NCBI GenBank assembly: GCA_006503535.1 | Contig: QYRS01000013.1 | Coordinates: 744,001 to 808,000 of the forward strand | Length of the DNA: 64,000 bases | Origin: Arthrinium phaeospermum | Taxonomy: Eukaryota; Ascomycota; Sordariomycetes; Amphisphaeriales; Apiosporaceae | Reading direction: 5' to 3' | Shown: in pieces, positions 43,401-58,400 of the stretch | How positions within the stretch are numbered: the stretch's first letter is position 1 | Layout of the letters: every line of letters starts with the position of its first letter | Translations under genes and position numbers: made by a program | Notes under the pieces: generated by a model | What the model was told of the DNA's origin: nothing | The model's database searches: none | Seen by the model: only the letters and a program-made list of their open reading frames with translations

Positions 43401-46400
43401 TCCCGCATGCTCGCCTGGGACGTATCATTCACGACGCAGGAGCATGTAACGAGCATGGTCATCCTGTCACTGCTGTATCATTGTCTTTTCAGCAGCTGGT
43501 CTTAGTCTGATATCCATTAGCATGCGTTGCCTCGTTGGATAGGGCGTGGCTTCGGCTGCTATAGAATGATGGGGTTATCACAGGTTACAATACATAATGA
43601 TATATGACATGAGTGGCTCGGTGTCAATGCACCCGGCAACCGTTTGGAGCATGTGAGGTCGTGCAGAGATATTCAAGCAGCCGGAAGTATCCCGACTCAC
43701 AACCCTCAAAATTAAGTATACACTTAATATTTTTATAAGAATATTCGGGTTTAAATTATATTCTATTTTATTTCTTCTAAGACTTAATTATATTTTACTA
43801 CCCTAGATTCGGTTATTTCTATTATTGATGCATAGAGTTGAAGGTGTGTGCATTTTATCCCGAGAGGCGCAAGCCCGAGTTGTTGTTGCGGATGATCTGG
43901 TTCTGTTTCGGTATACCACCCCGCAGCTGTTTGGGACTGGGATTGGACCTCCTTTGATCCTATACCGAGTACTCCGTATGCACCCCATTACAACCTTACT
44001 GATGAGCCAGTCGCTAACTACCAATTTATGGAGATGGTTCGTTCCTGTTTCCATCGATGCTTGATGCTATCCTGCCAAGTGGCTCAGTAGTGAATCGTCT
44101 GATAAGGAGCATCGCCGTGACGAAACGGATTGGGTGTACAAGAGCTACTGCCGGTTTGGGTTTGATGGACGAATGGTGTCAAATATGCCTCCTCTCTAAG
44201 GTCTGATATCTAATGCCAAATGACGCCTTATTCAGACCTTGTAGGACGATGGAGAGATGGCTTGCATTGGGAGGGGGAGGGGGAACCCAAGAAGTACTGC
44301 GGATGACGCAATTGGAGACGACAATTGCTCATCTCGTATCCCTATGTATAACCCAAACAGCTGGCAAGGGACCTCGTTAAGCTTTCAGGATACAACATTC
44401 GCAAAGTGCAATTGAAGAAAAAAGAGGTGGCTGTTCGTCTCATTCGATCGATCACCATGTCCACCATTACCACCACCCTGACTGATACCACGCCGGCCGC
44501 CCCTGCTCCACCAGGCCAGCCGGACATCACGTATGTTCCGGATTACCAGAAATGGCAAGCCCGGGCCGCACGGCGCCTGGCTTCTGAGGCTCTGCCCAGG
44601 ACGGTTCCCGAGGGCTTCCCAGCCAGCTCTCGGGCGATCTCGTGTGGGAGGGAGACAAGCTGGCCGAGACGTACGACTGGACTTATGTGCTGAACGAGGA
44701 GCAACTGGCCGAGATCGACCGGGCCGCTCAGCACTTTAAATGTTTGACACCCCGCACTGCATATAAGATGGACGCATCTACTGACAAGCTACACCCAGCC
44801 CTGGGCCTGTCATTGGGCCACCTCTCGCCCGAGACCTTCCCCCTACCCACCCTCCACGCGGAGCTGCGGCGCCTGTCCCAGGAGCTGCACACAGGCCACG
44901 GCTTCTTCGTGCTCCGGGGCCTGCGGGTCGACGACCACACGCGCGAGGAGAACGCCATCATCTACGCGGGCGTCTCGTCGCACATCGCGGCGCAGCGCGG
45001 GCGGCAGGACCACAAGTTCGACGGCCAGCCCGCCGACGTCGTCCTCACGCACATCAAGGACCTCCGGGGCGAAAAGATGGCCGCGGGCGGCGCCATCGGC
45101 AGCCCGGCCTACACGACGGACAAGCAGGTCTTCCACACGGACTCGGGCGACCTCGTCTCGCTGTTCGCGCTCGCGACGGCGGCGGCCGGCGGCGCGAGCA
45201 AGCTGGCGAGCACCTGGCGCGTCTACAACGAGATTGCGCGCACCCGGCCCGACCTGATCCATGTGCTGAGCAAGGACTGGGATTACGAAGTGTAAGTTTG
45301 GCCCCTTTTCCTTGTAACGAAAGGTCTTGTCTGACGGGAACCCTGAACACCCCCCAGTTTCGAGAAAGCGGATAGGCAGTGGACGGAGAGGCCACTGATG
45401 TTTCATTCGGAAGCGACGGGGTCCCGGCCCGAGCGCATCGCCCTCCAATACGCCCGCCGCTACTTCGTCGGGTTCGGGGCGCTGCCGCGCAGCCCCGACA
45501 TCCCGCCTATCAGCGAGGCGCAGGCCGAGGCTCTGGACACTCTGCATTTCCTCGGGGACAAGTTCTGTGTCAACACGAATTTCCAGAAGGGGGATATGCA
45601 GTATGTCAACAACCTGGCCGTGTTTCATGCCCGAGACGGGTTCACGGATAGCCCCGAACAGAAGTGAGTACTTGGGCAACTGTGACACATGACATGCGCT
45701 GACATGGTCTAGACGCCACCTTCTCCGCCTCTGGCTCCGCGATCCGGAGAATGCATGGGAGACTCCGGAAGTGTTGAGGCCTAGGTGGGCACAGCTGTAC
45801 GAGGGCATCACCCCGGAAAGCCAAGTCTTTCCTCTTGAGCCCTACATCCGCAGTGCCGGTAATAAGGGTCGGTAAAGGCAGTCACCAAGAACGGGACGGA
45901 CACCAATTGCATAGTCTCAGAGTAGTGAACTTTTGCCTATGTGCATAATTAAATTGTACATCATATCATGTGACTCATATTCGGGGTTTCGACCCTTCCC
46001 ATCGGAACAGCAAAGAACAACCATCTACGCGTCGGCGGGAATGCCGACCTTGGCGACGATCTCGCGCGCCTCGGGGCCAAAATCGAAGGGCTGGCCGCCG
46101 GCGAGGGCGCGGGCCTTGGGATCCGTCTCGTTCTCGAGGATGATCTTCTGGGCCATGAAGCCGCGGGTCCAGGCGTCGCTGACCATGGCCTTGGCCTGGG
46201 TCTCGGGCAGCTTGGGGAAGGGGACCTCGGTCTTGTTCTCGTCGCCGTCCTTCTTGTCCCACATGGTGCTGGTGGCGGGGTCCCACTCCCAGGTCCAGGC
46301 GTAGGCCGGGTCGGCGTAGGCCCAGGGGTTGCCGAGGGCGCGGCAGCGGCGCGAGGCCCCTTGGGCAGGAAGGGGATCACGTGCTTGATGTACGTCTTCT

Positions 46401-49400
46401 CGACAAAGTCGGTGACGAAGAAGAGGCCCGGGTGCGTGTCCGCGGCCGGCTTGGCGTACTCGGCCGTCGGAGTCCCGTCGAACTTGTAGTGTGGGTTCGT
46501 GTAGAGGGCCCGGAGCAGGGCGGAATAGTTGCAGCCTAGCTCATAGGCCTCGGCCGGGGTGGGGTGGGTGATGGGCTTGGACGAGGCCATGTTGCCCGAC
46601 GATGACGACATTTTGGGATGGAATTGGTGGTATGAGATAGGGAGAGATTTTTTGACCAAACGTGTGACGTCTAGGTAGTCGCTATTGTAGACTTGTTGAG
46701 TCGAAATGGAGGAGGATGAGGGGACGAATACTTACTTTAAGGCAACACAAGGCCCGCCTCCCCGCCCCTGGTCCCCTTCCCCCCGGTCTTCTGCCCCGGT
46801 CTCTATGAAGCATTTAAACCTTGAGGTCTGTGCAAGTGAATTGCTTTTGTATTTGTGGGGCCCAATGGCGATGTTGATCCCGTCATCCCACCTTTGACAT
46901 CACAATTGCCTTTGCGGTCCAGAAACCTGCCGAATTCGGTACCTAGGTAGTCCAAATGGCTGCTGGCTGCTATTCTCCTCAAGGCGCAAACTGCGGATGA
47001 GTTGGAAGGGGTTCGAGGGGACACTGTATGCGACAAGCGAGTCTCCACTGGCATACTACATGTAGCCATCGTGGAACAAATAAGATCATCGTGAACCCCA
47101 AACCCTCGGGGCTTTCCAGTCGAGATTTTCGTTCTGCATGAAACCGTCCCAACGATCTTGGGGTAGATCGTTGCCGCTATTGGGTTTACCAGCGTTGATT
47201 GTTACCGCGTAACAGAACAGCATGACAACTGTTGGCCTGCCCCCTGCTGGTTCACCACGTGCAATCCGGAGAGACCCGGCGAAACGGGTCGGATCCCGGA
47301 TACATCTCTGTCTAGCTACACAGTTCTATATACTCTGCTATTCCGTGCTATATCCTGTACTCCCTGATCCATTTGTCCTGCCAGCATAGGGTGCATTTTA
47401 CCCATCACCGTCGTCTGTGGCATCGTCGTCGTTGTCCAGCTTATTAGTCGACGTCCCCAACCGAATGCCCCAGAGACGAGCGCTTCTTCACGTTTACCCA
47501 CTTGGGAGGCCACGGGAAATTTTGCTTGGCCCATCCCAAGTCAAGAGCCAAATAAACAGGTGTCATCTTCAAGGTCTTATGGTCTTGTGGTTTAGTGGTA
47601 TAATTCTCGCTTAGGGCACATCCTGAGCATCATGCGAGAGGTCCCGGGGTAAGTGACAAAATCAATAATCCCCTGAACAGTTGGGTCTGAATGACGACTA
47701 ACAATACGCAGTTCGATCCCCGGCAAGACCCCAACATATTTTTTTTTTTGCTTTTTATTTTCTCGTATTCGCCCTGGGCCCTTTTGGGCCCTTTTGCTTT
47801 TGATTACCCCTCATGTTTCCTCGCTTATTCATGGACGATGCCTTGGTGAAGGGGGCAAACGCAACGTTGGGCCTGGGCCTTGCGAAATCTGGCTGTCCAT
47901 GCAGGTGGTAGTATCGTATAAGGAAAATACGCCGTATGCTGCATGGTGCTCTCATACCCGGTCCTCCTTGACTGTGCATAGCTTAACGAGCTGTGCTAGA
48001 GTCAAAACATGCTCGCTATACGATGCCGCTTTGTCCGGGAACTATGGCTCGTAACCCATACGCTCTCCTGCAGTTTAGGTGTGGATGCGTACAAGGTGAA
48101 CGTTGCATAGTTCATCTAGTCACAGGGCGTCCATTTTGAGCTCCTACGCTAGCAGAGCGAATGCTCGATGCTATTTTTGGGTCAATATCTAGATGCATGT
48201 GCTAGAGATGCGGTTGTATGTGGTGTAGTGGGCTAGCTGTATTAGCCGCGAAAGAATGCACCACTCGGAACGAGCCGCCACTCGATAATCACTCGGTAAG
48301 CATGCAGATGTAATAGCGTCCTGCAGTATGGGAAGTATGGGATCATCGTAAACAGATTCAGTAACCAGTCTAGCTAATAGGACTTACTATATACTAACAT
48401 TGAAGACTGTGAATCATGATTATAGCCAGGCCGAGTATAAATACGGGCCATCACCTCGGAAAGGATGCATCCAGATCATATCCAACATAATCATAGATTT
48501 GCGAACTGTCACAACTGTCATCACTCCCTATAAATTCAGCAAATATGCTTTTCCCGGTGGTCTTGATGCTTGCAGCATCCTGCTCAGCCTTGTCCGTCCC
48601 TAGAAAGGTTGACGGGGCGAGACAAGCACTTCTCATCCCTTATGTCTACAGCTTCTCGCCCAGTGGACGACCGGGTCCTGGTAATTCACCATACTGCCAA
48701 CTTACTTGTGAGAGAGCCCTGTCCTGTCCTGCCCTGCCCCTTTCCCTTCAATCATCGAGATCCGAGAGCTGACCATGGTACACCGGCACAAAAAGTCAAC
48801 GTGACCGACGCAGCCACCAACGACGAGACCCAGTGCAAGGTCCAGTACGGTCCCTGTGCGTGGAGCGGCGAGAGGCCGCCCGAGATGCCCAAGCCGGATG
48901 CGCCCAACCCAGCGAAGTGCCAGAACGAAGATTTCAACTTCTGGTTCAGCAAATTCGACTCGATGCGAAACTTTAGTCTGGAGATCACCCACCTCTACCA
49001 TGACAAAGACAGCGGATCGGATGTCGTGCACACAGGCGACAGCGGGTGGATCAACGCCGATCTCACCTGGGATAGAGGATACTCTTTCGTCTGTGGGGGG
49101 AGTGGTGTTTGCAGCATGAGTTTCCGTAACCAGACGGATCCCCTCGTGGCCAGTTTCGTATGAAGTAGTAGGGGACTTTGTTTGTTATGGTTGTTGAAGA
49201 TGACTGCAGGGAGCGTTATTCAATGGTGAAGACCGCCGCCCGGGGTGCCCACCCCGGGGGCGGAGGCAGAGATTTAGTTCCATCAGAATAAAAGTTGTTC
49301 AGTTCATGGTATATCAATGCATCTGCAGCAACTCGTCGTCGTCATAGCGACGGTCTTGGCCAAGGATAGTCTCCCAAGAAGCTGGGTGGCTTGGGCGCAT

Positions 49401-52400
49401 GAAGCTCAATACGAATAAGGTGCCGTCTGTACAAGCAGTGCCGCGAGGGTGGAAAGAGACTTGTGAAGGTCACACCCGGATACGCACCCAAACTACTGCC
49501 CAGACCACATGAGGATTTGAGGGGCGATTACAGAAGAATGGAACCACCCAGTAGCATATCATGGTTCTCTTTTCTCAGCCTTTGGCAGCGCCACCTGCAG
49601 CCGGGGTTATTCGAGCCGAGTGGGAAGCAAGAAGCGGGATGCAGATGACGAAGAGCCCTCGCGACGTCCGACAAGCAGCCAAGCATTCCGACTGGCCCAT
49701 ATTTCGTCTGCCATCAACACGAGTCGTCCCACCCCAATGGTTCGGCTGGAGACTTCTTGGCGTTCTGGACATATCTGGCAACTCGAGGCAGATAAAAATG
49801 GCTTTTGAGAGGGCGGGCTCCAGTTGTGCCACGGCCCGGAACTTACAATCGTCGTTGGGCGTCCTCGGCGTCACCCTTCTGATCACCCCTCGATTGGGGG
49901 CGACATGGCGGGTTGGCGGGGGATACGGAGCGAGATCCTAGTTGACGATCAATCAAAAGCAGTGATGGCGAATGCTACCTCACGGACACTCAGACGTCAG
50001 CTCGCCTGACAGAACATGTTTGCCCTAGAGAATAGCCTTAACAGGGTCTGCCTATAGCAAGCTGGCAAGGGCAGCTCGATGTCAGTGCTGTGCAGATCCC
50101 CAGCAGTGGTTCGAGACCGTCGTCACTGCCCGCCGATTGTGCGTTTCTCTGCCACCCACCCCGGCTCCGAGCACCATGTAGATTATGTAGTCTCAACTGA
50201 TGACGAATGTTGTCGCTGACCGTCGGGAGGGCCACGCGTAGATACATAGATATGGCCCGGTACGGAGTACGACGACCGGAATCGAGAGAAAGAGAGAGGG
50301 GGAGAAGGAGAGAAAAGAAGGAGGAGGGGATGGATGCATTGGGCCATGACACGAGAGGGTGGTTGCCATCTATCGGCGCTGGCCTTCTATATCCCAGGCT
50401 AAGTGCCTGGTTGCAGTGGGGATAGAGTAGGTAGGTAGTGCCGGTAGTGTTCACTTGATACATCCGTGCGCCCCCACGACCACCGAAGAGGATGAAGGGA
50501 TTCGGATTTGTATTTCGAGCAGCTGTTCTGAAGCCTGACACTGGTTGTTTGCTCCTAGCGTTGTTTCCAAGTCAATGCCTTCCATGACTTTGAGAGGTTC
50601 AATCAATCGTCAGTTTACAGCAGTAACCAGGTAAGTAGTACCACGCACCACGTTCGGGGAGAAAAGGTTGAAACGCGCCCCACCACGGCTTGGGGCAAAG
50701 GAGTCTGGGCAATTGCAGGGATATGTCATTGTTCAGTAGCCAATCGCAACCAAGACGGCTGGGCCTCGCCCACCAACAAGACCCCGACACAGTACGACAC
50801 CCACGAGGCGAGGTGGGAATAAAACATCATACCACCCCCTCTTAGAATTAAACTAATCAACCCCCCCCCCCCCCCCCCCTTAGAGCAACACACCCTTATA
50901 CATTAACGCATCGATATATCGATATATATTATACTTTTTTAATTATAAGCTATTTAAACGCTTTTTTAAGCCGTTTTAAAGCGTTTTAAAATAGTTTAAA
51001 AGGCTTATCGGTTTAATTTAACGATTAATACAGCGCCTTTTTACTAACTATAAGTCCTCCTATTTTTATAATATATTTAAATAAACGGCTTTAATAAACT
51101 TTTATTTTATATTTTTTAAGCTGTTTTAACGGTATTTATTATATCTTTTAACGTTATTAATATTTACTTTTTAATATACTATTTAATAACTATAATAACG
51201 CTTTAGTTTTCGATTAAATTAATTTTTAAGTATTAAGGGGTATTTTAAATAGATTAAATACCTTATTTTCTTTTTTAAGTTATCGTTTCATTTAAAAAAT
51301 AAGAACTATTACCATCTTTTTATAATATAAAGTTTTTAAACTTATAATATTCTTTAATTTTTTTAAATAAGATTTAAAAGGCTTATATATAGGTAGCGTT
51401 ATTTATTTTCCCGTTATTATTAAAATTAATATATATAAGAATATTAATTTAAAATTATATTTAATAACAACTAATATAAAATATTTTAACTTTATAAAGG
51501 TTAATTTTAATAAAAATATTACTATTAACTAATTTCCTCTTTTTAAAAGGACCCTTAGCGATAATAAATACCTCGTTAAATTTTTTTTTTTTTAAGTCGT
51601 AGCGATATTATCTTTTCGTTATTAACTTTTTTTTTTAATAATTTAAGGTTTATCCTAATATTTAAGTTTTTTTTAACCCTTTTAACCAGCTTTTTAAGGT
51701 AATTAAAATATTATTATTAAGTATATATACCCTATTCCGAAAAGCCGGATTTTATTATTTTTAATTATTAATTTTTTAATTAATTTTCTTTAAACGCGTT
51801 AACTTAATAGTTTCGATCTAGCCCTCCTTTTCTTTTTCTTTTATTATATTATTTATATTAAAAAGCTATCGTTATTACGATAATATATTCTACAACGTTA
51901 ATTAACTTTTTAATATCTTCGGTTATAAACTATTAAAAAAATCGAGCTATATTAACTATTTTATTAATATCTCTTTATAATTTAAATTATTTAAGTATTA
52001 ATTAATAAAATAAATTTAATCTTTAATAAATAACTTTTTTATTATTTTATTATTAATACTTTATTAATAACCTCATTACTCGATAATACGAGGATTATTA
52101 TAGTAAATACGCGTATCGTAATCGAAATAAGCTTAAAAATCGGTTTTTTTATCGTAATTAGTAATAATAAACTCTAAATTAACTAAATCAAGTTTAAATT
52201 TAATAATAATATAATTAAAATACTTTTTAATTTTAAAGAAATTAAAAACGTTTAATTTTATTACTTAGCTAAGTTTTTAATTAAGAAAGTTATAATATTA
52301 AAAGAACTTTATTACCCCCTTAACCTTAACTTTATAAAGGGTATCGTAATACGTATTACTTTTAACGGTATTTATTTAAACGTTAAAAATTTAAAAAAAA

Positions 52401-55400
52401 ATTATATTAATAAATAACACTTTTAAAATAGAATTAAACGGGAAAAAAATTAATTAATTCTATAATCGCGTTATTAATTAATTAATAATTAATATTAATA
52501 AATAATAAAATCTACTAGTGTTAATGCAAGGTAGTTAGAGGGTTAACTAGTTTAATTCTGATTGCTGTAGCATGCTCACCATATCGCATTCTAGGGGGCA
52601 GCTACAGCCACCAAAATACCCGCCTCCGGCCAAAGACCCGATCCCGGTTCGTTGCACAGAACAATTCCGGTGTTGCAGCGATGACTACATCAGATTGTTT
52701 TGAAACTTGTGAGCCGCCTGCCCACTCCATCATGGACGATGGACAATGGACAATGGACAATGGACAATGGACTCGGCAACGCATCACATACCTCAGGTAG
52801 GTAAGGTAGGTATATACTTACTTATATGGCGTCGGCTGCCCGACTGGCCCTATGATCTACCTTGTTTTGGTATCGCCACTTCTTGTCGATCTATCTACGA
52901 GTCAAGTCCATACATGCCCATCACTTCAGCTCGCCCGCTCATCATCAACCTGTTTCAATATCCAATCAGCCATCCAATACATATATTCATCTGCAGCTGG
53001 CCTTGTAGCCGTCATCTATACAACCCTAGGCGGCTCTAGGCAACTCTATCGTCGCTGCTCCATGGGGCTCTGGCTCATGTGAATCCAATACTGCTTTGCT
53101 CAGCATGATCATACCGCCCCCGTCCGTCATCGCGAGCTGGCCCAAACCCAACTATGCCGACCCAGAGTCACAAGGGCCCGCCGGTGTTGGCGTCGGAAGC
53201 ACCCTCATAGTACTCGTCACCATCACTCTGCTTCTGCGCCTATATACTCGCCGGTGGATTTCCAAGGGGTTCGGCCTCGACGATATCCTCATCGTCTGTG
53301 CATATGTACGATATCCCACCCAAGTCATGGAGACCATGCTTGCATATGCATACGGGCATAGTTTGCTAACCGCTGTACAGGTTCCTGCGTTGGCATTCAC
53401 AATCACCGGGCTCGTTGGTGAGCGCAAGTTGGGTTGGGGAAGACATATTTGGGATGTTCCTCCGGCGGACACCGCCACGTCGCTCAAGACCAGGTACGCA
53501 CCGCATTCTACGGGACAGTCGCCAGACCTCAAGATCCATTGCATATATCTACAAGTACATGGATATACATCATACTAACCTTTGATGACAGTCTTGCGAC
53601 GTTGATACTCTTTGACGCAGCTACTAGTCTGACGAAGCTGTCCATGCTGGCTATGCTGTACAAGCTGACCAGCGCCTCGGCCGACAGGAAGATGAACATA
53701 GTCATAATGGCACTGGCAGCCCTGATCAGCGTGAACGCATTCATCTTCGTGATCGTGGAAGTCTTTCAGTGCAGGTAGGTCCAGACATCGGTACGCCTGA
53801 TACACGTCGTCCAGCTGGCTAATACCGTGCAAGACCATTATCAGACTACTGGACACCAACCGCTGGCCACGAGAATTGTATCGACGAGGCGGCGCACCTG
53901 GAAGCTGCTGGTATCATCAACACCGTAAGCGACTTCATACTGGTGTTCCTGCCGATCCGGACCGTGGTGGGGTTGAAGCTCCCGTGGAAGCAGCGAATCA
54001 TTGTTCTCCTTCTTTTCAGCGCCGGCTTCTTAGCTTGCATCGCGGGCATCTTCCGGGTTTACTTTACCGCCATCTCGGTCAACGACCCCAACTTTGACCG
54101 GACTTGGAACTCGTGGGCCAACTGGATAGCGAGCGTGGTCGAGCTCAGCCTGGGAATTGTAAGTGGCACCTGAAAAATCACGTGTGGCTCATGAGCTCCT
54201 GTCTAAGTCAACATGGTACTAACCTCGAGCTTACCCCTCGAAGATCTGCGCCTCCGTCCCAGCCATCAAGCCCTTCTTTGCTTACTATTTGCCTGTCGTC
54301 ATCGAGACCACCCGACGACGTTCAGGCAGGCAGACAGCATCGATCGCCAAGGAAGAACCCAAACCCCAGGGTTCCGCTTCGCGATGGTCGTATGACGACA
54401 AGGCCGCGCCATTACCCGCTCGACTCATTCCTGCGTTCATCAAGCAGCACAGGCGCGGTGCCTCCCTCCAGGAGACCACACCCGAGCACGAGGACGAGCT
54501 TCGACTGCTCCCCACCTTCAACAGCAACCGGCAGCCCTACCGGCAGCCCTACCAGCAGCACAAGCGCAGTACATCTCTCCAGAACACCCTTTCCTCCCCA
54601 AAGCCCAACCGCTTTCGACGGCGTTCGGACATAGACGCGGCGCCTCTCTTCAAGACACCAACTCCCGACCAAGCCTTGGCGACGAGCCCAAGACACCGGT
54701 GGATGTCAACAAGCCGCTGCCCAGCATTCGACGCAGCCAGGCCCTCGCTGAGAGACACATTGGTTATCCCACCCCATGCCCAACGACCGACATCCCAGCC
54801 CCGCTCCGTCCGGCCGCGTACGGCACGACGAGGGAGGCCATGGTGCCTCCGCCTCTGGCGCTTCGAAGGGAGGGTGATGGCCCGGCCTCTACTGCCACGG
54901 CGGCCAACGCCTCCCGGAATCCCACAGCGCCAAATACGCCATCCCAACAGCAGCGGGACGGCGTCCGCTTCAGTGGGGAAGAGACGCGTCTGAGTTCGGG
55001 GCCGCGTGAAGACCGGACCACGGTGGTGATCATGTTCAAGGGCGACGAGGAGCCACAACAAGCACCGCCGGTCCCGTCGATATGAACCATGGGCCGTGGA
55101 TAGATGCGCCACTGCTGCATATGCTTTCTTCCTCTTTATGTCTGATATTTATACACCCCCCATAGCGACGTGATTTCTTGCATTTCTTTGTTTATCACGG
55201 CTATGCCGGACTTATATCCAAGGCGGAGTTCAAAGGAAAGGGAAGGGTGTTGTCTGGAAACATGGAGGGACTGAACGGTTAGATCTCTCCAAGCGTATAT
55301 GAATGAATGACGATAATAAGCAACGCATGAACCATAATGGCATACTAAGCGATCTGTTCAGTGAAACAAGGGTCGAAGTCCAGCCGTACCTGGAGGTAAG

Positions 55401-58400
55401 CCTCGTGAGCGCGAGGTCGAAGCATTTGTTAGGTAGTAATGGATTTGTGTGCTGTGTGGATTCAATCGTAGATTCGACATGGAAGGACAGAAGCAATTGT
55501 TATTGTGAAAGGGGATAGGCGATGTCGAAGTTGTTAAGTTAAGAGTGCGTAGCGGCGAGCGAGGCGGCCAAGGAAGGATACGATTTGTGAACGATGTTTT
55601 CTTTTTCTTTGGAAATTCTTTCCTCTATTGCTGCTTTTTTTTCTCTTCGTCTTTTCTTTCTCTTTCCTTCTGGGGAACTGTTCCCCAGTTGTTCCTTCTC
55701 AAGCGATAAAACAATGTCGACAGTTAACGATGACGGAATATCATAATCCGAACTACTAAATCAAAACCAAAAATCCACCCAAAAATTGCAATCTGAAATA
55801 ACAAGCAGGAGAAAACGACTGGTACGCTCCTCTCAAACCACCTCGCAATCTCAACATCCGTACTCGGGCATAGACGCCAGCAGTGAGCCTCAAGCTTGCA
55901 TAGCTTGGCTAATCCTCTCCAAGCCACGGTTGTGGCATTCCGGCATGTCGCTCTTCCTGGCGACGGTGCATCCACTCATTCTGTCCAACCGACACCAGCT
56001 CTTACAAGCTGATGTCGACGTCCTTGGCGTGCCTTTTCGGCGCATCAGATCCTAGGAAAATTCCGTTCCTTGGCTCGGTAATCCTGGCAGATGGCCTGAT
56101 TCCATGGATTCTATTCCAGTCGGCGTAGCGTAGCCTGGGCGGCAACACTGGCCTGTCCACTGCGGCTTACGCGCTATAGAGCATGCGGGAGATCCGCGAG
56201 GCTCAAGAATGAATTCAGAGGGAAATGTGCACTTGCAAATCCATGAGTATTGGTAAATGAAAAACCTGTATTATTCGAGCTGCTACAACGAGCGTAAGCG
56301 CATGTTTCATCAAGACTCGAAAGAAGAGTGTCAACTTACGTTTTTCATTTAGCCAGAGTGGTGGTGGTAGGCTCGTCGGTGGGACTCCCGAGACTTCTTC
56401 AGCTTGCGGGAGATCTTCTCCATGTTGCTGAAGTGCTCTCCGGCCTCGCTGGTTTGGTCCAGCAACTCAAAGGCCACTGGGTTGTCGTAACGCTGAAGGT
56501 ACTCCTGGAGGGCAGAGCGGTGCTCGTACCATTGCTCAATCAGAGGCTGCTCGGCAGCTCGGGCAGCAGCAGCAGCGTCGTCAGCGGCGGAGGTCTTGGA
56601 GACGGGCTTCCGGCCGTGGCTTGACAACTCGGTGGAATCCTTGCTCTTACGCTTACGGCCCTTGGTCGAGTGGGATGCGGATCCCCGACCAGAGGTAGAA
56701 GAAGGGGCTCCAGAGCTCAGGGACTGTCCGTTGTCGTTGTGAACCCGTCGCATGTGGTCTCTCAGGTTCCAGTTTCGGGGGAATCCGCAGCCAGGGACGG
56801 CGCGGTCACATCCTTCGTAGGTGCAAAGATAGGGCTTGTCTCCATGGCCATGCATGGCGTGGGCCTCACGCTCATGTCGAAGGAGGCAGGCGGTAGAGGA
56901 GAAGCGGGCGTTCTCGCACGAATCAACCTTGCATCGGTAGGGCTTCAGGTGGGAGTCCACAAATTTGCTGAAATATGGGTTAAAGAGGCGAAACCAAAAT
57001 GAACGAAAGCCAGGGAGAACTTACTCGTAGTTGCACTTGAGCTTCTCGGCCTTGTGGTTGCAGGATGAGTTGCCCTCCCAGGGGCAGTGGAAAAGGCCAT
57101 CGGCCTTGGGCATGGCATTCTTGTAAAGGGGGTGATCCCGGGCAGAAGACTCACCGTCGCCACTGGAACGACGAGTGAATGCAGGGGGCAAGAAAGAATT
57201 GTCCATGAGGTCAGTGCCATAGGAATCCTCGGAGCCGATAAGTCCACGGTGTAGGCTGTTGTCCGCAACTGTTAGAAATCTGCCGCTTGCTTGTTTCATC
57301 CATTTTATACATACCTTGGAGATTGTCCGTCCATGACAGGAGAAGATGTGCCAGCCTGAGGCGATGTGCCAATAGGGCCGCTGTTCCATTCCTCGGGGAT
57401 CCCGGGAGAAGACATCCGCGACTCACTGAGTGATGACGCCCACGAAGAGTTGGGAGAGTTACCGTTCAGACTCGCATCGAAGTCCAACTGCATGTGTGTA
57501 GGATCCATGTGTTGCTGGGGCATTCCTGTGGCAATCACCTCCGGGGAATAAGGCAGTCCATCACTGGTCATCCCGACTCCCATGGGCAGAGAAGGATAGT
57601 ACATCTGAGAGGTCACCGAGTGGGCATCCGAATCAAGCAGGTATGCCTCCGAGTGCCCGTTACCTGAAATGTCATAGCTTGACATGTATGATCCTTGCGA
57701 CACGCCGGACAGGATAGTCGGGCGGTGCTTCTGTTGTGAAGCTGCCTTCAGCGTTCTGTGCTTGTGGCTGTGGCTGCCGGCAGAGCTCCGCGAGCTGATG
57801 CGATGCATGGGCTCCGAAACAACCGCGGGGGCTTCCTCAGCGGCAATCCATTTACTTGAGATGTCATCCACGACATCAATGTGATCCTGTCCATTTCCTC
57901 TGGGAGTAATGTGGCCGAAAGAGAAAGGGAAGTCCTCGGCATCTCCGTGGAAGTTCTGTGTACCTTCTGCTGTTGTCGTGTCCCATACTGAACCGTTCAG
58001 GTCAGATGGTACTGTTTGAGAATAAAGAAAAGGTCCGCTGGTAAAGTTTCCATGGGAGAATGTGCTGTAGTCACTAAAGGGTTGGTGGTTAGTGTGTGCT
58101 GTTTCCCACTACCCATGGCAGAACTGTATACGCCAAACATTATACAAAAGAAAGATCAGCAGCTGGTTCAACTTTGTTCCTGTGGCGAGAATGTGGTTAG
58201 TTTATGCGTTCCTACGTACGAACGAGGGCCATGTTGCACAAACCAAGCTGTTGTGATGCATCGCTGGTGATCCGTCATCACCAACGATGCCATGTTCCAA
58301 TAGTGGGACAATCCTTTAGAGTATTCCGTGGGAGCAGGCTGCTCCAATTCGAGAAAAACAAGAGTAAAAGAAAAGAAGATCCATAGTCCGGTGAAAATGT